Below, piece after piece: positions 23,886 to 35,900 of a DNA stretch of 64,000 nucleotides (position 1 is its first letter; each line of letters starts with the position of its first letter). A program made the translations under genes and the position numbers. The notes below the pieces were generated by a model, which worked only from the letters and a program-made list of their open reading frames with translations, was not told where the DNA came from and did not search any database. This DNA comes from Symsagittifera roscoffensis (taxonomy: Eukaryota > Xenacoelomorpha > Acoela > Convolutidae): NCBI RefSeq assembly GCF_963678635.1, contig NC_087065.1, positions 23,827,254 to 23,891,253 on the forward strand, written 5' to 3'.

Positions 23886-26800
23886 GATCCCATTCAAGGA
23901 TACCGATTAATGAAAAATGGAAATACAAAAAAAAACATTAATAAATTTTTTTGTAATTGCACTATATCTGCATCTATTATATTTATTATGTTAACATTCT
24001 CTGTTAATTTTTACTTCGAGTTTTTGAGAAAAGCATTCAGCCAGTGGGAACGCGTAGCAGCATTTGGTCCCTCCAGCATGTGAACCTTCCCAATTTTACA
24101 GCAGAAAAATTAAACTGTCTATAAACTAAACTAACTGAACGGAATTTCTTTCTAGTGGTTCAAAAAGAGAAAGATGCAAGAGCTATATGTACAAAAATAT
24201 TTTATCAGTTTCTTTTTACATCAGTTGTGCTTTATATTTACTTAATTAATGGCTCAACTTGTTGCAAATGAATGTTCATGCAATACTTTTTTGAAAATTT
24301 TGATTTCGTTTTTTAAAAACGGTTTTTACTCTATTTGTTTGATTCTTAAAGTTGTCGAGAATTCTGAGCATTTTTGTTTTTTATCTTATGAAGTAATTGT
24401 TAATTCAAGGTTTAATAATGGAAACATCACATCAAAAGGATGTTGCCTCGTCATCTGAAGCTATCTTTGTTCCGGCCAATACTACAAATCAACTTACGGT
24501 CTGTTATTCGTGCAGTCTCGAAGTTGCTGACAACGCTTCATATAGATGTAGAAATTGCACGCACGAGTAACCAAATGAATCTGAAATCATGCGATTCTTT
24601 TGTGAGCATTGCATCGCAATTCATATTCGGAAGCAACATGAAGTTATTGATTGTAATGGATATGAACCTGCTGTTTGCAAAGATCATAAACAAATATCAT
24701 CCTGGTTTTACGAAGATTGTAAGTGCACGTTCTGCATAAATTGTATCAACTAGCACGCAAAGCATGATTTCATCGAAGTGGACAAAAAGGCAGCAGTGTT
24801 GAAAAAAGAATTGTTTTCAGTTGTTGGCAATTTTGACGCAAATCTGAAATATCTGAATGCAAAGACAGATGAACTGAAGGAAATCATTTCAGGTTATTCT
24901 GAACAGTTAGATGTTGAACAAGAGCGGGTGAATTCTTTAATGCGAAAACTAGAGATCGAATTGAAACAGAAAATCAGTGAAAAGCGTTGCGAAGACCCCA
25001 ACAAAAGTCTGGTATCTCTGAAAGCTCGATTAGATCAAGGTACAGATGCTCAGAATAACTTAATTTTTCTTTTACAAATGTCCGATGGCAAATTAATTGA
25101 ATCATTTGAAGAGAGGAAAGCGAAAGCTTCTGCAGTTCTGGAAGATCAAAATCAGTTTCTAGTCGAAGCAAAGTCATTGGAAATTTTTTTTCAGGGTGGT
25201 TTGAATATGTTTGTTGCAATTATGGTAGAAGCTATATTGGAGAAGGTATCGATTGCAAACATTACCGAACTCAATGATGGGAGTCTAGAAAAGACCGAAA
25301 CGAAAATCTTTGTACCGGACCGGCTAGCAAATACATCCAACAACACGCTTTGGATTGGCTCCCACAATACGGGTGGATCATTGATAGATATTATTCAGGT
25401 AAGCAGAGGCGTTGTGATACGTTCATGGAAGTTGGAGAAGGTTGAAGGCAAATTGGAATTTATAATGGATGCAGATTGGGAGTCCGATCTGCAAAATTGT
25501 CCCATAGTAATTTTCCCAAGTCAGACAGCGATTTTGTCTATTTGCAAGAGGGCAAATGGTTTAATTTTAAATTAAGTTTGGTTGCTGGCAGTAAATTTAT
25601 CAGGCCTATTTTTGGAAGTGATTTTCAAAACGGAGATATATTGATTGTCGAAGACAATTCAAAGACACAACATGCATTTTATTGGAGGGCAAAAACACGG
25701 GATATTAAGTTTGATCCAGTGATCAACATTGATGCAAAGTGCTTAACACAATGCCCAAAAGCTCATCCATTTTTCAAACACACGCTGTTCAATGCCAATA
25801 CTTGTTTGAAAGTTGAAGTTATGGACTGGATTTATATTAATTTCATTGAAAAGCGTGTTAGCTATATCTACCAGAAAGTCCACGAGTTTCCTAAAATCGA
25901 TTACATTCACCCGATGTTCGAAGATCATTCTCCTTTTGTTGTGTGGTGCTCTCAGCTCAAGTGTGGAAAAGTTTTAAAGCTATGTGAAAACAGTCGTTGA
26001 ACTTTTCAGCTGGTCGGAAGAAGCCAGTCACATAAGCATTAGGCTAAACAGCGTGAACAAAACTTGCATTTTCTGTCAATTTAACTGTACCCGAAAATTA
26101 TATAGTTAAACCAGCAATGTATTTGAATTCAATGACCAATATGTTATCATGCTGATTTCAATGATATAAAAATCGTATTTTAAAGCAATGAGAGTTTCAT
26201 CTTAGCTTTCAACTTGCACAAAGCCGTTGAAGATTTCTACTTTTTTAAGGTTTATCTCTCCGCGAAACAACTCTAAATTATGTGTTTTATTTATCTGTTT
26301 GATAAAAAGTAAATACAATTAGAAAATTTTTCATATTATTTATTAACAATGAATACTATTTTTTTTCAAAAAGTTAGAAAAATGCTTTTGGAGCTTTCTA
26401 CGAAACGCGATCTCGTACAGAAGCTTAAAAATATCAGTAGTAGAAGCGTGAGCAGAGCTTGAGGGGTCCTTGCAGACATCCATGTTTTAGGATAGGGAAT
26501 AGAACATCCTGTCCGCCAGCTATGTTTTAAGATAGGGATTAGGGTTGCAATGTATTGATATAGGTCATAGGTTTCCCTATTTATTAAGTTGTTTTTTACC
26601 AAGTTTCAGATGAATTTACCAAGGTGAATTGCAAAAAGTTTTTTGCGCCCGATTTTCACTAAACTTCTGCAATTTGATGTGTTAAAGCTATGTTTTCTTT
26701 ATAACTGGGATGGTAAGTTCCAGCTGATAAATCTCAGAAAATTGAATTTTCATTTGACATGCCTTGCCGTTGGAAAAACCAAACAAAAACTTTTTCTAAT

Positions 26801-28985
26801 TGTAAGTTTCAGATGGTAAGTTTCGACAAAAATGAAGTTTCGATTAAGACTATGCAAGTGTGATCTAATATATCTTAAATTAGTTTTTTCAAAAAACCCA
26901 TTTAATACTTTTTTCATCCTAGTTTGACAGCTCCCTACGGTTGATTTAATTGACATCCCTTTTAATTTTTTCCCCAGGTTATCTGAAGAAAAGATCACAG
27001 CTCCCTTCAACTAATTTTTTGTAAGATTTTTTTGTATTTCTTCCCATAATGATCATATGATTTTATGACAGATGCATATTAGTTAGCAGTTCTGAACGGA
27101 GTTAATTCCAAGTTTTAATTTAAAAATAAAGTTTATTCTATCAAAACTGCTTGATTTTTTATTGGCAGCTATAATTATTAGCTAAGAATATTAGCTAATC
27201 CCTAAATACTTGCAAAAAGATGCAGTTTAAACGTTTTCATGAGTGATAGAAAGTGGTTGGTTTAAATTGGAAGCACTTAATTCTACTTTCAGTTGCACTG
27301 TTTTGTCTAAGTTCAAGGAAAGTTTATTGGCATTTAACCAATTACTTATATAACTCAAATAGTTCTGAACTTCTAAAGCTGTGCATCCTAGTGAATTTGT
27401 ATCGTCTGTGAAGAGAAACACCTGAGTGTTTTTACATGCACTAGGAAGATCGTTTCTATAGATAAGAAACAGGAACAACAGAGGATCTAAAATTGAGCCC
27501 TATGGCACAACGCAAACATTGTGTTTCCAGGAAAAACTTTTACCAGACATTTATATACGCTGTTGGCGATTACTTAGATAATTGCTCAACCAGTCTGATG
27601 CTTTGCTTTTCATTCAGTAAACGTTCAATTTTTTATTTAATATCTTCGGATCAATAGTCTCGAGCGCTTTCTTGATATCCCAGAAAAAACTGATTTTTTC
27701 GCCCCTTTTTTCATGTCTTAATCTTTTAGTTACCTCAACTAAGGCATCAATAGTACTGTGCTTAGTTCTGAATCCAAACTCTTATAGAACAAATTGATTT
27801 TCTCGAAATATGCTTATACTCTATTGTAGATTACTCGCTCATAAAACTTACTCAAAGCATTCAGTATTGCCATTGCACGATAGTTGTTTTCATCGTTCTT
27901 TGAATCATCTTTGTGTAATGGCAAAACTTTGGCTTTTGCTAATTCATTTGAAAATTTGCCTTCTTGAAATAATAGGTTAATTAATATCGAGAGAATCGCC
28001 GAAATTACTGAGGTTGCCAATTTGAATATTTGGTTGCTTATATTGTCATCGCCAAGTTTCTAGAAAAAGAAATTTTTATTCCAGGAAGGTACACTGGACT
28101 CTGATAATTCATATTTTTTGTATAGTTAAAACCATTCTTACAAAAAAATTATTGAGTTTTTCCACGGCAGTCGAAAGTGAAGGATGCTCGGTGAGAATGC
28201 AACATGAGGAAAGACTGGGTACTGATAATGAACTCGATTGTTTTCCTTTGAGCTCATTGAGCAGTTTGAAAGTTTGTCTGTGGGTCTCTGATACATTTAT
28301 TAAATTTTTTGAAATAAAATGTCTTTTGCAGTTTTTCTTTTTCTAACTGTTGCCTCGCTCGCTTAAATTGGTTTGGTTTATTCGTATCGTTTTTATCACA
28401 AACCCAATTTTTTTGTACTTTATTTCTCTAGTTTTTCAAGTTTTTTACTCGATTTGTATAGCATGGAGCTAGTTTTGTTCTTTACAATTTCGCTACATTT
28501 TAGGTGCATATTCATTGAGTGTGTTTTGAGAAAGCAGATGAAATTTGTCAAAATTTTCATTAGTATTCGATATTTTGAAATCATTAAATCGATGATTGAG
28601 CAAACATAGGAACTTTTCAACTAGGTCGGAGGATTTCGAAAAGGACATATCTCGGACATTTTCAAGGCCTTCTTCCAATTTTTGTTTTATTGGAAAACTG
28701 AAACTAACACGATAAGGATCAGAACAATTTTGGTGTTCGAGAACATGTACATTTGCATTGTCTACATCTCTCACTGAAAAATGATCGAGACAAGTTTTTG
28801 TTGTTGATTACACTCGGGCTGCCTCTTTGACAAGAGAGTCAAAACCATATGAGTTGAACGTGTTTGTGTAATTGGCACTTATCCAATTGGTTTTTAACTA
28901 TCTATATTGAAATCTCCGCATACAGTCTGTGGTATTTGACATGATGTGAACTCGAGAAAGCTATCTAAATTTACAAAAAAATAGT
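23886..28985. repeat. Tandem segmental duplication, copy B
   Basis: This is the second copy of the unit at 18,620-23,885. It shares the 5' flank, the B-box gene, the spacer and the retrotransposon part. Beyond about 28,985 the retrotransposon continues with sequence absent from copy A, so this copy keeps the original right-hand junction. Confidence 0.88.
24418..26169 (+). pseudogene. B-box gene, second copy, disabled
   Basis: The sequence aligns with the intact gene at 19,183-20,955 from the ATG to the final TAA. E51 has become a stop (GAG TAA), zinc ligand C98 has become Tyr and K112 has become TAG. A frame change occurs near 25,510-25,530 and another stop near 26,000. The coiled-coil part (24,778-25,570) and part of the C-terminal domain (25,476-26,000) remain open in two frames. 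The B-box lesions make this a pseudogene rather than an expressed paralog. Confidence 0.85.
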
Positions 28986-30300
28986 TAATTATTTGTTCTT
29001 GGAGGGTTATTTATTACAGTTATGACAAATTGGAAACCTAGGTTTGAGATTTTCTTCGCTAAAGCCTCTTCAAAAACTATCGGCAATTCTTTAAAATTGA
29101 TCCACTTCACGGCTTGAATCATTTCAACTCTACCTCGCAATTCATGAGACTTCACTCTGCGTTAGAATCGTCTTGAGTACCTAACAAGGTTTCAGTGATA
29201 CATAATGTTGACGGCGGAGATTCAAGACAATATATAAGTGCTTCCAAGTCTTCAACATACTTCTTCAGGGGCGTAGCGTTAATGAGTAGCACAGCAATTA
29301 CAGCAGATGTTTTTTTTCATCGGATCCTTTTTCAACTGAAAAGGGAGTTCCTCTGTGGGGGGATGAGTTTCTAGCAACTTAAACAACAGGTTAAATAGCA
29401 CTAACAATGGCTGGTACAAGAGCATTTATTAAGTCATTAGCTAGATTACTTTGATTTGTTTCTTCAAGTGGCGAGAGCATGAACTTTCTTTTTGGTCTCA
29501 AAACGCTTTTCTGATTCAGGTTTTCTTTGCAGCGTAAGTGGTAGTCAGGGAATTCCAGTTATTTAGGCGCACGTTCGATGATTTACGGTAGTGTCCGCTT
29601 CCATTAATGTTTTTTTTCGGATATTTGTCTTCTACGCTACTCTGGGGGAGAAGATTTGAACTCATTGCTGGACTTCTTTTGAACGGGGTCTTGTGAGAAG
29701 CTATTGGAGTTACGGGCGTATACGTTTTGTTTGTATGTGTAACCTGGTAATACCAATTGTCTAGCTTCTTGTTTTATTTTTTCGGTCTCTTGGGGCTTTC
29801 CTCTCGGGGCATTCCTCGATCATGATAGGAACATTTCTCAGATTTTTAACATTTTTCAGCCATCCTTTCCTTCTCAACAATATATCTTTATCCGCATGAA
29901 TTATGAATTTAATGATCATAATAACAGGCGGCTATAGTGTTGACGCTAAGATTGACTTTCAGATAGTGACGCATCAAATTGATTACTTCACTATAGTCAC
30001 GGTTTACAAAAAGTAAGCAAAGCTGTCTCGAATATTTCACTACTTCTACAACCCGTCAGCATACTTCGTGTATATCGTTTGATTTTTCAATAACTTTCTT
30101 TCTTAATTGACATTGTTCGTTTTCTAGAACTGCTATTTCCGTTGCTGAAGTTCGATTACTTCAATAAATTTTTGGAAAAGAAGACTCTGTGACTCTCCTT
30201 CGATTCCGGTTTTAATTGATTCTTTGATATGATTGATTTGTGATATAACATCATTTATATCTTCCATCTCTGAAACTATTTAATAAGTTTATCACAACAA
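27205..30300 (-). mobile_element. Non-LTR retrotransposon, near full-length but decayed (ORF1, endonuclease, reverse transcriptase)
   Basis: Reading on the minus strand, an ATG at 30,267 opens an ORF1-like segment with a helical start (M-E-D-I-N-D-V-I-S-Q-I). It soon breaks by stops and frame changes. Around 29,290-29,150 is the start of an apurinic-type endonuclease (L-C-I-T-E-T-L-L-G-T). The endonuclease end and linker are at 28,774-28,493 and the reverse transcriptase at 28,020-27,227 with F-T-D-D in place of F-A-D-D. The same TAG replaces the Gln of the P-Q-G motif as in copy A. The 3' end after the W-L-N-A-N-K box appears short, so the 3' part is probably missing. Order and motifs fit CR1/L2/Jockey-like LINEs. 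Confidence 0.75.
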
Positions 30301-32970
30301 TTAGGCTGGTTTTTGCTGAATTTGGACAGAAGCTGCAAACGAGTACTGATAGCGTTGCTAGGTTCTCTATTCATAACAATACTGCGATATGCCTGGTGGA
30401 GCAATTACTGATTGGAAAACCATTCATACCAATCATACGAGTGACTTGGCAGCGCTCACTCCAGTTCATTTTCTTTTTCTATTCGTCGATCAATTATCCC
30501 TCTATCGTAGATTTCCAGCGGAGATCATTTTTACTGTTTGAAGAAAGAGTATCCAAGATCACAAGCGTACACCGGTTTTATATGGGACAAATCAATTTGG
30601 TTTAATATGTTTAAGACGGCTCTAGAAGTAGAAACGTACTTCGCAAAAGATAGAATTATAAGAACAGCAACGTTAAAACTTCAACCGGAACTTACAAGAG
30701 GCCGTTGATAAAGTGGGTGTTTTTTTTTACTCCTTGAGTCTTCCAGAAAAAACAGGCCGGCTATATTGGCTCCAGCAGCCAAAATGAACCTGAAAAAATA
30801 ATTTTTTATGAACGGATGTTACATACCAACTGACAAAAAATGAAACCTTGAGCTCAAGTTCAAAAGGTATTTTATCTGTGCCCTTTTTGAACAAGTAGTT
30901 CAAAATTAAAAAATGTTCCAAAATTGCCTATTTGGGAGCACTAACGCACATTGTTTTTGTCGTTGAGGCGTCAGCCTTGAATGATTCCATCTTATTACTC
31001 ACTTTTTATTGCACTGAGGAAAATTCTTTGGTCATTATTTTGTTTGAAAATTTGTTGCCTTTCATATGCATAACATTTAAGGGTAAAGTTTTGAAAAAGG
31101 CTGAAACAAAATTTTCATTTGTTTTGTTGAAAATTTCTTAGTTTTAAAGCATCTATTGAAAACTTTTTCCCACAATTTACTACATGGATGTTTAAGGAAA
31201 TTGGAATATCCAGAGCTTGGCGTTCATCCGAATAATCTTCTTGACGATATTTAAGGATATACGGCCCTCTATTGTAACATCATAGATATAATAATACAGG
31301 GCCTGTGAATATGAAAAATATACGTTTCTTTGGAAGATCAATGAAGTTCAAATGAACTTGTTAAAAATAGGTTGACTCATGGCTTTGTTGAATTTGACTT
31401 ATTTGGTGTGATATTTTACTGAACGCCTCTCGGTTTTAATTTATATCGGCCAAAAATTTTTTAGGCTATGAAATTTGTTGTGGATGACACTGCGAGGAAA
31501 ATTTTTATTGAAAACGTACTTGTTTTCTTTCATATTACTAATAGTAATGAACGTATTGATTAATTTTTCATAAGTTTTGGTAATTTTTTTATTTGTTCTT
31601 TTTCAGGGAAAAGTCTTAAAATGTTGTAATAACTACAGATGTGCATTCATACTATTAATGCATTAATGAATGCACTTAGGTATATATGCACTTTTTGAGT
31701 GTAATTGAAGTTCATCTGCTGAATTTACATAAATAGGCTTCCCGACATACGAACGTTTGAATACCGCGAAAAAGCATGAACGACTTCTAGTTTCGAAAGA
31801 GGATTTTTTTTCGAAAGTGGACTTCCCAGCCGAATAAAAACTTTGTATTGATCCAGTTTTCTTAAATTGGGTTAATTTTGTCAACAAAATACCAATCATA
31901 AAATTTTCTTGAAATTCAAAGAGCTTTATGGGCATATGTTTTTTCTTCAAATTTCGAAATAAGATTTTTTTTCAAAAAAAACAACAGGTCAGTTTTTTTC
32001 TCTCTTCCCTTCCATTCATTACTATTTTCCAATTGTCAGTTGGCTATGTTTAGTTTTTGCAGCTTTTGTTTCAATTTCTCTGTGGATTTTTTGTCAAAAT
32101 ATCGATGAACCTTCTGACAATAAATTTTGAATCCTTTCTCTTCGTTTTATTTTTGTTCTTCTCATCTCGCTCATTTCTTTTGGTCTGCAAAAGTTTCCGA
32201 TATCTACATTATAAGTGTGATCTACAGCTACTGATAATATCTCATATATCCGTTAATCGGTGCTGATTTTTTCAAAAAAAAAGTAACAAGAACTAGGACT
32301 TATAATCCTAATTGTCTCGTAATATTACGATTTAATCAGCTTTGCCTTTCCCAGAAGTCATTCCATCCGAATTCAAAACCTTAAGTAAAAATGGAGAGCG
32401 AATTATTATTGGGAAAAGTTAAGTTTCTGATTTTGTTGCTAAAATTGAATGTTAAGTGGATCGGAATCGGATCCACTAAAATCGGATCCACTTGTAGTCT
32501 GAATCGGAGCAACTACAATTCCTTTTTAATTTTTTCCCCAGGGTTTAACTAGATTCATGAATGATGATACGATTCTTGCTATTGTGGTAACAATGAAACA
32601 CAGAAAAGCGAGAATGAGTGTTTTTATAAATAAGAGCTAAGTGGTAGTGGTCAATTTGCGGTTATAATAGGCCTAATGTTGGTATGTGTTTTTCTAACCT
32701 CATATCTAATTTGAGCTGCTGAATTTCGAAAATTTTGCTCAGTTTTGCTGTTTTCAGATCACATTGAGCTGAGCGATACTAGATTATATCGATATTACGC
32801 TGCATTATCAAAGCTGTTTTCGATAGCTTTTTCGAAGATCCAAAAGATTACCCATTCTGAGTTTATCTTTGGAGAAATCTGCTGCTCGGTTATCCGGAGT
32901 TTAAATATTTACACAGTTGTTGACATATTGACCTTTCTTGTTTTTGTCTTTGATATATTTTTTGCTTGAC
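30301..32970. other. Intergenic region upstream of HMG-CoA synthase
   Basis: About 2.7 kb without a recognised gene. The open frames here are short and show no motifs. The last few hundred bases before 32,972 presumably contain the promoter and 5' UTR of the synthase gene, but no TATA or other element could be assigned with confidence. Confidence 0.4.
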
Positions 32971-32971
32971 A

Positions 32972-35900
32972 ATGAGTAGTGAATCTGGCGCTGTAGTAAA
33001 TGGTGACATCCATAGTAGTGGCAGTTATGGCTCTGGAAATAGTGGATCATGGCCGGATGATGTTGGCATTATAGCTATGGAGCTCTATGTCCCGAATCTG
33101 TTTGTGGATCAAAGTGAACTTGAGTTGTTTGACGGAGGAGGCCAAGGTAGTAGTAAGGCCAAGTCCTTTGTGGGCAAATATACTGTGGGTTTGGGTCAAC
33201 AGCAGATGGGCTTTGTGGCTGATAATGAAGATGTGAATTCGCTTGCACTTACAGCTGTGAGCAGGCTGTTCAAGAGACAAGGCGAGTAATTGGTATTCAT
33301 ATGCCCAAATCTTAAGCATCAGACAGAATTTAATAATCTAGAGAAAGCACAAGGACCGAAATAAATTTTCAATTTAGGGCACGGGGAGTCGTAAAAAGCG
33401 ATTTTTTGCTGAGCACTATTCCAGATGTTATATAGCCTCAGGGGCGGATTTAGAGGGGGGGGTGGGGGTGGGGTGGGGCAGACGCCTCTTTCTCTTAAGG
33501 GATTCGACCCCTGCCGACCCAAAGGGTCCCCCCTTTGATACTTTTTCAGAAAACCATTTTTGGCCGACCGACACTAAAATAAATTTTTCTAAAGGCGTCT
33601 TTGGCGCCAATATATACGAACTTTGAGGGGGAGCGCGCGCCAAAAAAACGCGATTTTTTTGTCAAAATTTTTCAAAAAGTGCCCAAAAACGGCTTTTTTA
33701 AACTGTTTTTCAAAAATTTGCCTGCGGCGCAGAAAATTTAGCCAAATAGGTGCAAAATAGTGCTTTAGGAGAGCTCGAAAAATCAATTTGGTCGACCTAA
33801 AAAAAAGGTCGTCAAAATTTTTTGAAAATCCGCCCCCCCCCCCCCCCCCTCGAGAAAATCCTAGATCCGCCCCTGTATAGCCTGCCGACTTTCGTATTCC
33901 AATTAGTTGAAATTAAATATTTCTTTAAAAAAAGCTCAATCAACATTTTTTTTCATGAATTATCTGTTTACCTTTCTTCTGTTGCGATTTCTTCAGTGTG
34001 CTTTTTTAAATTTAGTATAATCAATTGATTTTTATTTTCTACTGATAAATGCGTGTTATGAATACAGGTTTTTCGCCTCGTGACTTCGGACGGCTGGAGG
34101 TGGGCACTGAGTCTATTCTGGATAGAAGCAAGAGTGTGAAGACTGTGTTGATGCAACTATTCGAACAGGGGGAGGGGGAGGGGGAGGGGCACACAGACCT
34201 TGAGGGCGTTGATAGTGTGAATGCTTGTTATGGGGCCACAGCTGCACTCTTCAACACGGCCCAGTGGGTGAGTTGAGTAAAGGAACATAAGCATTCTTGG
34301 GAGCATATTTGTAGTCACAATTTCCTGAATACTCAATCGCTGGTCCCCTTAGGTAGAGAGCAGCAGTTGGGATGGAAGATTAGGTCTGGTGGTGGGGGCG
34401 GACATAGCAGTCTACGCACAGGGAGCAGCCAGACCCACTGGGGGAGCGGGGGCCATAGCCATGGTGGTGGGGCCACACGCCGCACTAGTGCTTGACAGAG
34501 GTAATCAATCAATCAATCTTAATACAGGGGTACCGCAGGGCTCCGTTCTTGGCCCTCTTCTTTCTCTTATTTACATTAATGACCTGCTTCTTTCAGCCAC
34601 TGATTCATATGTCTTTCTTTTTGCTGATGATACAAATGTGGCATGTAAAAGCTTGTGCTTTGATCTATTTCAAAAAGATTTAACGAATGTTTCCAAATGG
34701 TTGTGCAAAAAAAATTAGCTTTCAACTCAGATAAAAACAACTTAAAAAATTTTTGATAGAAATGGATGTGCTTCTACTCTTCAAATTCACCAAGCTGTAA
34801 TTATGTATGAGTCGAAGCCATTCTGTAAAATTCTGGGTGCTGTACTGGATAACAAATTGTTGCTTGTGTTTCATATTCAAAAAATTAAAACGAAACTAGG
34901 GCATAATTTGCTTGTGTTTTAGGTACCAGTTTTTCTCTTTTGAACCAAATTTATACGTTGCAGCGAAAAATAGTTCGAATTGTTTTTTTCAAGAGGAAGT
35001 ATGATAGTATAACACAATCCTAACGGTACATGAACTTTTCATATACGATATATTGAAGTTTTGCCTTCGATCTTTAAATCATAGACACCAAAGGTTTTTC
35101 TTAAATTCAATGTTTTCAGCGAAAAATTTTGCATTTACAACCAGTAATCTGAATAAGTCTGAATCATGCTCTCTAACTAATAGAGGTACAAAATTGCTGA
35201 AGATATTTAGCCATAACAATCTGTTGCCTGGAAAAATTTGTGAAATGACCAAAAATTAAGCAACAAATTTTGTTCACAATTTTTAAAAAATTTTACTTGG
35301 AAGTAATGATTCAGTATATTCCATTTTCAATCAACTTTTTATATGTTTTTGTATTTTGAACCCAGTGGCTAAATGCTATCAAAGCACTCTGTCAAGCTTG
35401 CTATTTTTGTCCAAAAAATTGCCCAAATCCTTCTAGTTTTCGAGATATCGTCCTTTTTCTTTTTCGGAAATTTTGTTTTTGATTCCTTCTTACTGGTGTT
35501 AAATTATATGGGATTAGTAATCGCGTAAAATCAGTGAAAATCAAACCGTATTTGGCTTCTTTGTGATTTTCTTGGTATAATTATTTTTAAAAATTCCCGT
35601 TTTCTTTTCTTATTTTAATTAAGTTTGTCATATATCTGTGTTCGGATAGACTCTCGATAGGTACGTATTGTTTTTTTAGCCTATCCACTCCATTCTGGTA
35701 TTTTGTACAACATTTAAAATGAGTTGCCTAAAAAAAGATGTAAAAATTAATGTTGTCTACTTATACTATTATTGAGAAATTCTTTCTCTTTCTTTCTTAA
35801 GCTTGTTAAACTAATATAAACAAATCAAATCTATATTTGTCAAAATGGGGTCTGTATACTGATTTGGAATAGCTCAGACCATCAATTTGGTCGACTAAAA

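Noticed and set aside
33319..33786. Overlapping minus-strand frames
   Set aside because: They fall within intron 1 and the MITE and are composition artefacts of G/C runs.
33822..34028. Pro-rich open frame after the C run
   Set aside because: It begins in the poly-C end of the MITE and has no gene-like continuation.
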